From Coprothermobacter sp. (GTDB lineage: Bacteria; Coprothermobacterota; Coprothermobacteria; Coprothermobacterales; Coprothermobacteraceae), in assembly GCA_012842545.1 (NCBI GenBank), contig DUSQ01000062.1:1-45964 (forward strand): 45,964 nucleotides of DNA, read 5' to 3'. The position numbers and the translations under genes are program-made. A model generated the notes under the pieces. That model was not told the DNA's origin, searched no databases, and saw only the letters and a list, made by a program, of their open reading frames with translations. This document shows, in pieces, positions 1 through 7,600 of the stretch (position 1 is its first letter; every line of letters begins with the position of its first letter).

Positions 1-191
1 TAGGGACAGTGACTATGGATTTTACAATGTTTGAAGCTCCCAAGGATGTCACAGTAGGTGATGAGGTTGTTCTCATGGGCGAATGGGACGGAGGGCATTT
101 GTGGGCGGATGAGATGGCACAGATTGTTGGGACGATTCCCTATGAGATTTTAACAAGCATTAGTCCGAAAATACCCAGAGTGCTAATATGA
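1..191 (+). CDS. alr: Alanine racemase, C-terminal fragment (5' truncated by window edge)
   Basis: The reading frame is open from the left edge to the TGA at 189-191. It encodes the end of an alanine racemase, the PLP enzyme that makes D-alanine for peptidoglycan. The visible part is the C-terminal beta domain: the family's conserved VxMDxTM stretch is seen as GTVTMDFTM, followed by VGDEVVLMG, the ADE motif and the family's usual ending YEILTSISPKIPRVLI. The GTG at position 9 is an internal valine, not a start. The stop overlaps the next ATG (ATGA), so the gene is probably co-transcribed and translationally coupled with exonuclease III. Family assignment is confident despite only about 62 residues being present. 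Confidence 0.85.
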   Translation, partial: GTVTMDFTMFEAPKDVTVGDEVVLMGEWDGGHLWADEMAQIVGTIPYEILTSISPKIPRVLI

Positions 192-937
192 AGGTTGCTA
201 CTTTCAATGTAAATGGTATTAGAGCACGTCTAGACTCTGTCTCAGATCTTATGCAGTTGGAAGAGCCTGATGTTTTGTGTTTACAGGAGATAAAGTGTGA
301 GAATGACCTCTTCCCATACGATCTTTTTTCTGGTTATTATTGCTACGTACACGGGCAAAAGGCTTACAACGGTGTAGCAATTTGCTCTCGGGCCGAAGGA
401 GTTTCCGCACATATCATGGAAGAAGTAGAAAGCCGAACTATGGGCACAGTCATAGGTGATATCTTATTTGTAAACGTTTACGCACCCCATGGTGACCTTC
501 GCGGCACGTCAAAATTCTTTCAAAAAATACAGTGGTACAAATCTTTCTCCAAGCGTATGGAAGAGCTTTTGAAGAAATACCCTAAGACCTTAATCGTTGG
601 TGATTTCAACGTAGCCTTGGAAGATAAGGATGTATGGGATCCCATACTTCTTAAAGACACAGTAGGAACCCTTCCCGAAGAAAGGGAAGCTTTAAAGGCT
701 CTTTTAGAAGTGGGTTTTATTGATGCTTTTAGGGCGTTATATCCAGAAAAAGTGCAGTTCACATGGTGGGACTACAAACAAGGGCGAATATGGAAGAATC
801 AGGGTATGCGCATTGATTATGTCTTCTGCAGTGAACCGCTCTTGGCGTCAATTTCAAATGTTTACGTGGTGGAAGAAATAAGAAAGAGGCGCGACCCAAA
901 ACCTTCGGATCACGCTCCCGTTGTGTGTGTGTTATGA
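188..937 (+). CDS. xth: Exodeoxyribonuclease III (AP endonuclease)
   Basis: The 249-residue product matches the full length of the ExoIII/xth branch of the EEP nuclease family, which cuts abasic sites in base excision repair and degrades duplex DNA 3'-5'. Seen in order: FNVNGIR near the N-terminus (Asn metal ligand), LQEIK with the metal-binding Glu34, NVYAPHGD, GDFNVA, the tryptophan-rich WWDYKQGR stretch, RIDYVF, and the C-terminal SDHAP catalytic motif. All catalytic residues are present. The ATG overlaps the alanine racemase stop by 4 nt. Three tandem TATGAGCT units begin over its stop codon. Confidence 0.95.
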   Translation: MKVATFNVNGIRARLDSVSDLMQLEEPDVLCLQEIKCENDLFPYDLFSGYYCYVHGQKAYNGVAICSRAEGVSAHIMEEVESRTMGTVIGDILFVNVYAPHGDLRGTSKFFQKIQWYKSFSKRMEELLKKYPKTLIVGDFNVALEDKDVWDPILLKDTVGTLPEEREALKALLEVGFIDAFRALYPEKVQFTWWDYKQGRIWKNQGMRIDYVFCSEPLLASISNVYVVEEIRKRRDPKPSDHAPVVCVL

Positions 938-956
938 GCTTATGAGCTTATGAGCT
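933..956. repeat. Three perfect tandem copies of an 8-bp unit (TATGAGCT)
   Basis: TATGAGCT occurs at 933-940, 941-948 and 949-956 without mismatch. The first copy contains the TGA stop codon of xth. This is a small microsatellite-like array of the kind that can expand or contract by replication slippage. Changes in copy number would not alter the xth product because the stop lies in the first unit. Confidence 0.9.
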
Positions 957-1057
957 ATAGCACTGGTCAGTAACATGTTGATTCCGAGAGAAAGGGATTA
1001 CGCGTTTTGTGACGATCTTAGGGAGCTCAAGTGTGGTCTTTTGTCACACAATGGCTG

Positions 1058-2206
1058 CTAAGAAGTGTGATCCAGATGCTGCTGGCTTTTTCGGCTGTGT
1101 CTTGTGTAGAAAAGGCTTGCCATGAGTGCTGTTAAGGGTATCGTTAAAATGAGACCAGCTGAAGCAGAAAGTGCTCTGACCACATCCCCCACGAAGAACT
1201 CGCCGGTGATGTATTTGAAAGCAGTGTTTTCACCAGAACTGTACAAGTAAACCAAAAGCCCTAGCTCAGAACCAGCATATGCAAAGATGAGTGTGTTAAC
1301 CATGGTACCGATCATATCTCGTCCAATACGTGTCAAGCTTGAGAAGAGTGTCAGAAACTTTATATCAAGGTTCTGTAGTTTAATTTCTCTAGCAGCAGAG
1401 ACAATGGAAACAGCTACGTCCATAACAGCACCAAGCGCTGCTATCATGATGGCACTAAAGAATAAAGCCAAAGCATCAACGTTTTTCAAAGAAGAAAACT
1501 GGAAGAAAGAAAAGATTTCAGATGTTATGCCGTGTATGGAAGTCATGTTTGCCGCTGCAAGCCCAAACACGTAAGCGCTTACCACGCCTAAGACGGTACC
1601 AGCGCTTGAAAGCAGAATTTTATCCCAACTATCCATGACCAACGTTATAGTGGCCACTGTGCCAACTACTACTGTTAGCACTCCAACGGGTACAGGATTT
1701 GCACCGCTAGCAATCATCGGTATGGACATCTTCCACATAAACAATCCGGTGAGGAGCAATCCCAAGAGAGCATCTAAGCCTTTAACGTTTGCAATCAGTA
1801 GCACTATTAAGGCGAAAATCCCGACTGTGGAAAGCATTCCGGAAAGTCTGTCCAGATCCTGGATGTAGGCGTCACTGACTTCGCCGTTGTCAGTGATTAC
1901 ATAAACGAATACTCTGTCACCTGGTGAAACTAAGAAAGATCCATACATGGAACTCTCGTAGATATTCTGAGCGTAAATGACTTTTCCCTTCAAAGGTCCT
2001 TCAGATATCCTTACAGAGACAAGTTGCACCGTACTAGATTCCTGATTAATTACCTGTAAAACAGATTCCACAGTGCTTCTGTAGAAAGCTTCTTGTTGCT
2101 CATCTGTGGCCGTGGAACCTGGTTTGCTAAAGGAAGGCACTTGCCACAAAAGCACAATTAAAACAATAGCCGCTATACGCTTTATCCATGGCATAAACTT
2201 ACCCAT
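1058..2206 (-). CDS. YibE/F family multi-pass membrane protein
   Basis: A 382-residue membrane protein with a signal-like N-terminal helix (IAAIVLIVLLW), an extracytoplasmic region of about 100 residues that includes YAQNIYESSMYGS and PGDRVFVYV, then about six hydrophobic segments. This is the architecture of the YibE/F family, whose molecular function is not established; transport is often assumed. A frame starting at 2233 is possible. I prefer the ATG at 2204-2206 because a perfect TATAAT lies on the minus strand at 2221-2216, inside the longer reading frame and 9 nt ahead of this ATG, and neither start has a Shine-Dalgarno site. The gene stands alone on the reverse strand, facing xth and divergent from the NYN gene. 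Confidence 0.8.
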   Translation of the reverse strand: MGKFMPWIKRIAAIVLIVLLWQVPSFSKPGSTATDEQQEAFYRSTVESVLQVINQESSTVQLVSVRISEGPLKGKVIYAQNIYESSMYGSFLVSPGDRVFVYVITDNGEVSDAYIQDLDRLSGMLSTVGIFALIVLLIANVKGLDALLGLLLTGLFMWKMSIPMIASGANPVPVGVLTVVVGTVATITLVMDSWDKILLSSAGTVLGVVSAYVFGLAAANMTSIHGITSEIFSFFQFSSLKNVDALALFFSAIMIAALGAVMDVAVSIVSAAREIKLQNLDIKFLTLFSSLTRIGRDMIGTMVNTLIFAYAGSELGLLVYLYSSGENTAFKYITGEFFVGDVVRALSASAGLILTIPLTALMASLFYTRHSRKSQQHLDHTS

Positions 2207-2215
2207 ATGTGAGCT

Positions 2216-2243
2216 ATTATACCCGCTTGCCATTGGGTAACAA
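2216..2243 (-). promoter_or_regulatory. Promoter for the YibE/F gene, leaderless type
   Basis: On the minus strand TTGTTA (2243-2238) is followed after 16 nt by TATAAT (2221-2216). The expected transcription start falls 2-3 nt before the ATG at 2206, leaving almost no leader. The -10 is consensus; the -35 is a weaker match. Confidence 0.5.
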
Positions 2244-2309
2244 TGTTATTATTAAAAGTGATAAAGTGATTGCTGCTAAGGTTGTCATACATAGTTGAGG
2301 AGGTAAAAA

Positions 2310-3275
2310 GTGCAATCTTACAAACATTTCGCTGTTTTCCTCGATCTGGAGAATTTGGCTAAGAGTTTAGAGAAATATGACAAAACGCCCCAAGAGCTCA
2401 TGCAAAAGATCTTAGATACTTTTGCTCAAATGGGCAAGATTGATGTTGCAAGAGTTTATACGGGTTGGGGTGTTTTTGCATCACTTATACCCTTTGCTGT
2501 GGACATGGGCTACGAGGTAGTATTCGTGTACGCTCATAGAAGTGGGAGCGTCGTAAAAAACATGGCTGACATGCAGATAACGGTAGATGCTCTGAAGTTG
2601 GGTTACGAGCGGGACGCTATTGATACATTTGTGTTTGTGTCAGCTGATCGTGACTTCATACCGGTCATAAAGGCTCTTCAGGGGCTTGGTAAGGAAGTAG
2701 TAGTCATTGGTGACGAGCAAATAACATCAGAAGCGCTCAGGAACACAGCTGATGCTTTTGTCTCACTCAGCGAGCTTGCTGGTGGATTAAAGAGTTTGAC
2801 CAAGAATAGGGCCGGCAAAGACTTTGAGAGCTTTTTCAACACCATTGGTGGCATAATCAAGTTCGTGGACTTTATGAATTATGAACTTTCCCCCTCCATT
2901 TTGAAAGAATTGCTCACCATGGTCATGCCTGACTTTACTGAGCATGATTGGGGTTATCCCAATTTCAAGGCACTGGTTAAAGATTTGGAGAAGAGGGGGC
3001 TGGTGGAAATTGTGGATTCCAGCAAAATGAAAATGGTACCCACAGCACGTGTCAAGGAGTACGACTTCGTGGTGCCAGAAATAGACGTTGAGCGTGTAAA
3101 AGAAAGGATAAGCCCCGACACTAACTTCACAAAGTTGGTTGAGGAACTTAGGAACATTGAAAAACAAGGGATACGAGGAGGTAAGGATTACTGGGAGGCT
3201 TTAATAAAACTTGGGAACCAGCTTGGCTGGTGGGAAGTCAAACCGGGAGGTGCGGAAGTTGAAAAGTCGGAGTAG
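2310..3275 (+). CDS. NYN-domain (PIN-like) protein with C-terminal LOTUS/OST-HTH-like region
   Basis: 321 residues. The first ~155 form a NYN domain, a PIN-like nuclease fold: FLDLENL with the first acidic residue, an ADMQITVDAL segment with a second, then FVFVSADRDF and KEVVVIG, as in LabA/DUF88 proteins. Residues ~165-245 contain YPNFKALVKDLEKRGLVEI, which looks like a winged-helix LOTUS/OST-HTH domain; that pairing with NYN is known in other bacterial proteins. A role in RNA cleavage or binding is inferred from the fold only. The GTG start has a strong GAGGAGGT about 6 nt upstream. The end overlaps the next gene by 17 nt, so the two are probably one unit. Confidence 0.8.
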   Translation: MQSYKHFAVFLDLENLAKSLEKYDKTPQELMQKILDTFAQMGKIDVARVYTGWGVFASLIPFAVDMGYEVVFVYAHRSGSVVKNMADMQITVDALKLGYERDAIDTFVFVSADRDFIPVIKALQGLGKEVVVIGDEQITSEALRNTADAFVSLSELAGGLKSLTKNRAGKDFESFFNTIGGIIKFVDFMNYELSPSILKELLTMVMPDFTEHDWGYPNFKALVKDLEKRGLVEIVDSSKMKMVPTARVKEYDFVVPEIDVERVKERISPDTNFTKLVEELRNIEKQGIRGGKDYWEALIKLGNQLGWWEVKPGGAEVEKSE

Positions 3276-4116
3276 TAGTCGCAAGAAAAAAAGTTCGGGT
3301 TTGATTTATATCGTTGTTGTTGTCTTATTGGTTTTGTTGATTGCCTTCGCTACATGGTTTTTTTCTGGGCAAAAGACGCCTCAAAAGGCTGCCAGGAAAT
3401 TCGTAGAGGCCTGGGCGAACTACGATCTTTCAGGCATGAAGTCAGTGAGCACAAATGAAATGAGCGAAGGTATGGTTGATGCTTATTTTCGGTCTTTCTT
3501 GAATTCATTAGAGAAAATGAGACAGATTACTGCGGATGCTGAGGGTATACCTGTAGCATCTGTGGAATATCCAGTTAAATGGGAAAGTTGGAAGCTTAGC
3601 TACAGTGTGGTGGACGACGGGGTAGTGGAGGTAAAAGGGACCGTTGATTATATCTACAAAGCTTACGAAGAGACGACCACACTTTCCAGGAGTATCCACT
3701 GGATTGTCACCACAACTAAAGAGGGCAATGACTATTTAGTTAGTAGTGTGAAGATAATTGCAGACAATCCCATGGAAGCAGTTTGGACGTTCATGGATGC
3801 GCTGATGTCCAGGAATATGTTCTACGTGAAAAAAGCTGTAGCCAGTGCCCCTGATGAAGGGTTAGCAAACTTTTTGGCTAGCATGGGGCTTGAATTTAGC
3901 CAGGGTTATGCCACAAAAGGCCTTTTTCTTTTGCCCGCCGTGTACGACGAAAGCGATGCGAACAACAAAGTTCACGTAAGTTATACCAGAGTTGGAATAG
4001 GTGGAACATCTTCTCTTACTAGCGACGTTGCCATTGTTGACGCCACATTTGACACGGTTCGCGAAGGCGATGGATATGTGGTGAAAAATGTTTTCTTTAA
4101 GGAAATAGGAGAGTAG
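3259..4116 (+). CDS. Membrane-anchored protein with two NTF2-like repeats, function unknown
   Basis: I place the start at the TTG at 3259, 6-8 nt after GGGAGGTG (3245-3252), giving 285 residues. A lysine/arginine-rich cytoplasmic tip (SRKKKSSG) precedes one transmembrane helix (IYIVVVVLLVLLIAFATWFF). The outside portion appears to hold two related halves, beginning PQKAARKFVEAWANYDLSGM and NPMEAVWTFMDALMSRNMFY, each followed by beta-rich sequence. That pattern resembles NTF2-like/DUF4878-type domains, and the resemblance is an inference. It overlaps the NYN gene by 17 nt, so a functional link is plausible although one product is cytoplasmic and the other mostly extracytoplasmic. Confidence 0.6.
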   Translation: MKSRSSSRKKKSSGLIYIVVVVLLVLLIAFATWFFSGQKTPQKAARKFVEAWANYDLSGMKSVSTNEMSEGMVDAYFRSFLNSLEKMRQITADAEGIPVASVEYPVKWESWKLSYSVVDDGVVEVKGTVDYIYKAYEETTTLSRSIHWIVTTTKEGNDYLVSSVKIIADNPMEAVWTFMDALMSRNMFYVKKAVASAPDEGLANFLASMGLEFSQGYATKGLFLLPAVYDESDANNKVHVSYTRVGIGGTSSLTSDVAIVDATFDTVREGDGYVVKNVFFKEIGE

Positions 4117-4151
4117 TGATTAAATGTTAAAATTTAATGTTGTGTGTTTTT

Positions 4152-4196
4152 CGAAGTTCTACTTCGTTCAAGTTAGAACAAAAATTCTATGCATAG
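4152..4196 (+). promoter_or_regulatory. Structured leader before the S1 gene: two mutually exclusive hairpins and a palindrome
   Basis: CGAAGT (4152-4157) pairs perfectly with ACTTCG (4161-4166) around a TCT loop. The overlapping GTTCTACTT (4156-4164) can instead pair with AAGTTAGAAC (4170-4179), with one bulged T. The 10-bp palindrome CTATGCATAG follows at 4187-4196, just before the ribosome binding site at 4201-4207. No transcription start has been located, so it is not known that this DNA is transcribed. If it is, the alternative folds could serve S1 autoregulation. Confidence 0.4.
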
Positions 4197-4215
4197 TTTG
4201 AGGAGGTAATGAAAG

Positions 4216-5895
4216 GTGGAACCCCGTGAAGAGAATTTCAATCAAGAATTCGACGTAGAAATGGCTGAAAGAGGGGATCTCGTAGAGGGAACAGTTTTAC
4301 GCGCTGACGTAGACGGTTTATGGTTGGACATAGCTAGTAAATACGATGCTTTCCTCCCACTGGATGAATGTACTAGCGAGTTAGCACGTCAGGTGCAAGA
4401 GGGTAATGTACCAACCAGTGTGGAGGTCGTTGTTACAAGAACCAACGATGATAAAGGATACATCTCAGTCTCTCAGAAGAGAGCGGCATACAGGAAACTT
4501 TGGAAAGATGTAGAGGAATGGGAAAAGAGTGGAGAGGCCAGAAAAGTAAAAGCTGTGGACGCCGACGAGAAAGGTGTTTTCGTCGACCTGGGCTCTGGCA
4601 TTTTGGGCTATGTGCCAGCATCTCAGTTGGACATAAGGTATGTGCGTGACACAAAGAAATACGTAGGTCGCACATTAAGAGTAAGAATACTTCGTGTTAA
4701 CCGTAGGAGAAATCAGATCATTCTTACTCAGCGACAAGTGCTTGAAGAAGAGCAAAAAGAGCGAGCGGAAAAAGCATGGTTGAAGCTTAAGGACAGTGAC
4801 GTTGTACGTGGTCACGTAAGTAGGATTACGGACGAGGGTGTTTTTGTGGATCTTGGCGACGGTATTGAGGGTTTTGTGCCCAAAGACGAACTTGACTGGA
4901 GGCCCATAAAGAATATCGCTAAAGTGTTTAGGCGTGGCGATGTGGTCAGGGCAAAGGTTCTCTCTGTGGATGATGAAAAGAAAGAAATGGTGCTCAGCAT
5001 TAGGCTTGCAACACCAAACCCGTGGCAACTCTTTGCCGAGAAACACAATGTAGGAGACGTTGTCAGTGGCCGTGTACTTCGGTACCTCAGGGGAGGGCTT
5101 TTGCTTCTGGTGGATCGTGTCACTGGACTAGTGCCTGCCCAGGAAGTGTCTTGGAAACGAGGAGCCAAGGTAGAAGATCTTTACAAGATAGGTGACCATG
5201 TGAAGGCAAAGATTCTCAGATTTGATCCTGAAGCTCAGGACCTCATTCTAAGTGTGAAAGAAGCTCTTGGAGATCCATGGGAAAATGTGGAAAAAGACTT
5301 CCCAGTGGGATCGAAAGCCGAGGGAACAGTTGTGAACATAACTGACTTTGGGGTTTTCGTGGAATTGGCGCCCGGTGTCGAAGGCTTGGTCCCGCGAAGG
5401 TACGTTAGCTGGAAGAGGTTTAAGGATATAAACGAGGTTGTAAACATAGGAGATCAGGTGGAAGTAGTTGTTCTGGGAATCAACATGTTAGACAGGAAAA
5501 TCACATTGTCAATGCGCGACACGAAGCCGGATCCGTGGGAAGAAGTTGTTCAAAACATACAGCCAGGTCAGCTCGTGAGAGGTAAAGTTGTTACCATCAT
5601 TCCACAAGGCGTGTTTGTTGAAATTGCCGAAGGTGTTGAGGGTTTCATACACATTTCACAGCTTTCTACGAGGAGAATAGATGATCCACGAGACGCCGTG
5701 TCTGAAGGTGATGAGGTTGTTGCAAAAGTTATTGGCATTGATGAAGAACGGCGCCGTATTTCTCTGTCTGTCAAAGCCATCCACGTGGATAAGGAAAGAG
5801 AAGAGTTACAAGATTTCCTATCGCAGCAGGGCGAAGATAAGTTCACTTTATCTGATGTGCTGGGTAATTTATTAGGCCGGGAGGTCTCTTTCTGA
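4216..5895 (+). CDS. rpsA: Ribosomal protein S1 (six S1 domains)
   Basis: 559 residues, close to the 550-560 of six-domain proteobacterial S1. Six OB-fold S1 repeats can be counted, starting near residues 14, 103, 190, 275, 360 and 446, each with the GxVxxxxxxGxFVxL core and the closing LS(x)R/K motif (for example GVFVDLGDGIEGFVP and GVFVELAPGVEGLVP). Repeats 3, 5 and 6 are the most canonical; repeat 4 has a degenerate core (GGLLLLVDRVTG). S1 binds mRNA and helps the 30S subunit load structured messages. The GTG start has AGGAGGT at 4201-4207; the upstream ATG at 4209 opens only a six-codon out-of-frame ORF. The HD gene follows without a gap. Confidence 0.92.
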   Translation: MEPREENFNQEFDVEMAERGDLVEGTVLRADVDGLWLDIASKYDAFLPLDECTSELARQVQEGNVPTSVEVVVTRTNDDKGYISVSQKRAAYRKLWKDVEEWEKSGEARKVKAVDADEKGVFVDLGSGILGYVPASQLDIRYVRDTKKYVGRTLRVRILRVNRRRNQIILTQRQVLEEEQKERAEKAWLKLKDSDVVRGHVSRITDEGVFVDLGDGIEGFVPKDELDWRPIKNIAKVFRRGDVVRAKVLSVDDEKKEMVLSIRLATPNPWQLFAEKHNVGDVVSGRVLRYLRGGLLLLVDRVTGLVPAQEVSWKRGAKVEDLYKIGDHVKAKILRFDPEAQDLILSVKEALGDPWENVEKDFPVGSKAEGTVVNITDFGVFVELAPGVEGLVPRRYVSWKRFKDINEVVNIGDQVEVVVLGINMLDRKITLSMRDTKPDPWEEVVQNIQPGQLVRGKVVTIIPQGVFVEIAEGVEGFIHISQLSTRRIDDPRDAVSEGDEVVAKVIGIDEERRRISLSVKAIHVDKEREELQDFLSQQGEDKFTLSDVLGNLLGREVSF

Positions 5896-6503
5896 TAAGT
5901 CAGTCGTTAAACCATGTTTTAGAAGACATTGGGGCTTCTTCTGTTGATCTGGGAAAGATAGAGGAGCTTTACGACAAATACAACTTACCAGAAAACGTTA
6001 GGCGGCACATTGAGGCGGTTACTTTAGGTGTTGCCCGAGTTGTGAAGAAATTGCAGGAACGGAACGTTGGGATTGACGTTAATTCACTCATACTGGGAGC
6101 CCTTCTGCATGATATTGGCAGAAGTGTGACTCATGATATCTCTCATGGGGTTATCGGGTCGATCATTGCCAAAGAGGAAGGGTTCCCTGACAAAATTTGT
6201 TTGTTAATTGAGCGGCATGTGGGCGCTGGCCTTACGTTGGAGGAAGCTCGCGAGTTCGGATTGCCGGAAAGGGCGTATGTCCCTGTCTCAATGGAAGAGA
6301 AGATCTTGGCCGCGGTGGACAATCTTGCTTTTGGAGACAGGCTTGTAGCCAAAGAGGACTTTGTAAAGGACATTGAACGTAAGTTTGATAGTGGAGAAGT
6401 GGCACAAAGGTTCTTTGCTCTTTATGAAGAAGTAAGCAATATGCTAGGTGAGGATCTATCGGTTGTGGTACGTGGAGAGAGTGCGTTCGGTCAAGCTTTA
6501 TAA
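5892..6503 (+). CDS. HD-domain (TIGR00295-like) protein, apparent non-canonical start
   Basis: The HD phosphohydrolase signature is clear: the first His in NVRRHIEAV, LLHDIGRS, a later RHVGAG histidine and AAVDN with the last Asp. The closest family I recognise is TIGR00295, small HD proteins of unknown substrate. Coding-like sequence of about 50 residues, including LPENVRRHIEAVTLGVARVV, lies upstream of the first ordinary start (GTG 6042), and no ATG, GTG or TTG exists in frame there. A GGGAGGT site at 5879-5885 is correctly spaced for CTG 5892 or ATA 5895, overlapping the S1 stop. From 5892 the product has 203 residues. A start at 6042 would delete the first conserved His. Confidence 0.75.
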   Translation: MISQSLNHVLEDIGASSVDLGKIEELYDKYNLPENVRRHIEAVTLGVARVVKKLQERNVGIDVNSLILGALLHDIGRSVTHDISHGVIGSIIAKEEGFPDKICLLIERHVGAGLTLEEAREFGLPERAYVPVSMEEKILAAVDNLAFGDRLVAKEDFVKDIERKFDSGEVAQRFFALYEEVSNMLGEDLSVVVRGESAFGQAL

Positions 6504-7500
6504 TTTTCGGAACCTACTGAACCAAGAAATTGAGATACCTGATGGGTTAACGGTTCTTATGGGGGAAAACATGCAGGGGAAGACTTCCCTGTTGGAGTCT
6601 TTGTTCATCGTTTCCACCGGAAGATCCTTTAGAACCAGGAACATTGGTGATGTAGTAAAATGGGGCGAAAACCAATCCCAGATCGAGCTCCAGATAGATG
6701 GGGCAAATGTGATTTTCAGTGTGTCTTTGGAACCCAAGTCCAGGAATCTGCTTCTGAACGGTGAACGCATTTCCAGTCTCGAGAGCCCCCTAGCTGGTCA
6801 AGTGCTTTACTACAGTGATGAGTATTTGGATCTTGTAACCACACCTTCAGGAACTAGGCGCCTCTTTGATCGGCTTATTGAACTAAGTGACCGGGAGAAT
6901 ATGCGATTGGCAGCTCAATACAGGAAACTGCTTGCAGAAAGAAACGCCATGTTAGCATCGGGTTTCTACAATGAGCCGCTTAATGAAGTACTTTCTGAGC
7001 GTATTGATACGATTTCTCAAAAGTGGAGAGAAAAGAGACAAGCGTTCTTGCAGCTGGTTCAAGCGTCTTTGAATTTGCGCTTCCCGCAGGTATTTGATAC
7101 TAATTACAGTTTTGAGTTTTCGGTGGAGACTTCTGATATTAAGAACCTTTCCTTGGAGATGCAGAAGAAGACAACCTTGTTCGGTTTTCAGCGAGACAAA
7201 ATCTTATTGAATGTGAATAACAGAGAGCTAAATACTGTTGCATCTAGAGGCTTTTTGAAGATTCTGCTTACCTTTGTTTTTGTGAGAACGGCTGAACTCA
7301 TTCATGAAAAACAGGGGTACGTTCTTCTCCTCATGGATGACTTTAATGCGAACATTGATGAGCTTCATTGGAGAAAAGTTTTGAGACTTCTGCCTGAAAG
7401 GCATATCATTGCTGCGACCACGAAGACGTGGGAAAAAGCTGAACTAGGGAGACCTTACAGTATATTGGCCTGCGAGCAAGGCAGAGTTTTTCCCGTCTAA
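6472..7500 (+). CDS. recF: RecF-like DNA replication/repair ATPase
   Basis: 342 residues, close to the family's 360-370. RecF loads RecA at gapped DNA. Seen: the N-terminal LYNFRNL strand, Walker A GENMQGKTS at ~31-39, the family stretch STGRSFRT, GFQRDKILLNVN, and a Walker B-like LLLMDDFNANID near 286-297. The ABC signature region is ASRGFLK, where most RecF proteins have S-x-G-Q, and the Walker B lacks the usual DDV.SELD ending, so this is a divergent copy. Start candidates are GTG 6448, 6472 and 6481; the N-terminal alignment favours 6472 or 6481, and no site has a clean SD. It overlaps the HD gene by 32 nt. It is not beside dnaA/dnaN, its usual place. Confidence 0.82.
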   Translation: MERVRSVKLYNFRNLLNQEIEIPDGLTVLMGENMQGKTSLLESLFIVSTGRSFRTRNIGDVVKWGENQSQIELQIDGANVIFSVSLEPKSRNLLLNGERISSLESPLAGQVLYYSDEYLDLVTTPSGTRRLFDRLIELSDRENMRLAAQYRKLLAERNAMLASGFYNEPLNEVLSERIDTISQKWREKRQAFLQLVQASLNLRFPQVFDTNYSFEFSVETSDIKNLSLEMQKKTTLFGFQRDKILLNVNNRELNTVASRGFLKILLTFVFVRTAELIHEKQGYVLLLMDDFNANIDELHWRKVLRLLPERHIIAATTKTWEKAELGRPYSILACEQGRVFPV

Positions 7501-7552
7501 GCAGGAAAAAGGCACACCTTCTCAATGATTTAACAATCTGTAAATTGCTATG

Positions 7553-7561
7553 TGCTATAAT
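7553..7561 (+). promoter_or_regulatory. Extended -10 promoter for the transglycosylase-uvrC unit
   Basis: TGCTATAAT is a consensus extended -10 element (TGN plus TATAAT). No good -35 is seen at 16-18 nt, as expected for extended -10 promoters. It lies 39 nt before the ATG at 7601, and a GAGGAGGT ribosome site occurs in between. Confidence 0.55.
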
Positions 7562-7600
7562 CCTTTAGCTTGATTTAGTTTTTGAGGAGGTGTTAGCACT

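Noticed and set aside
975..1061. A 28-codon plus-strand ORF (starts MLIPRERDY) between xth and the YibE/F gene
   Set aside because: It has no ribosome site, overlaps the end of the opposite-strand gene and matches nothing I recognise.
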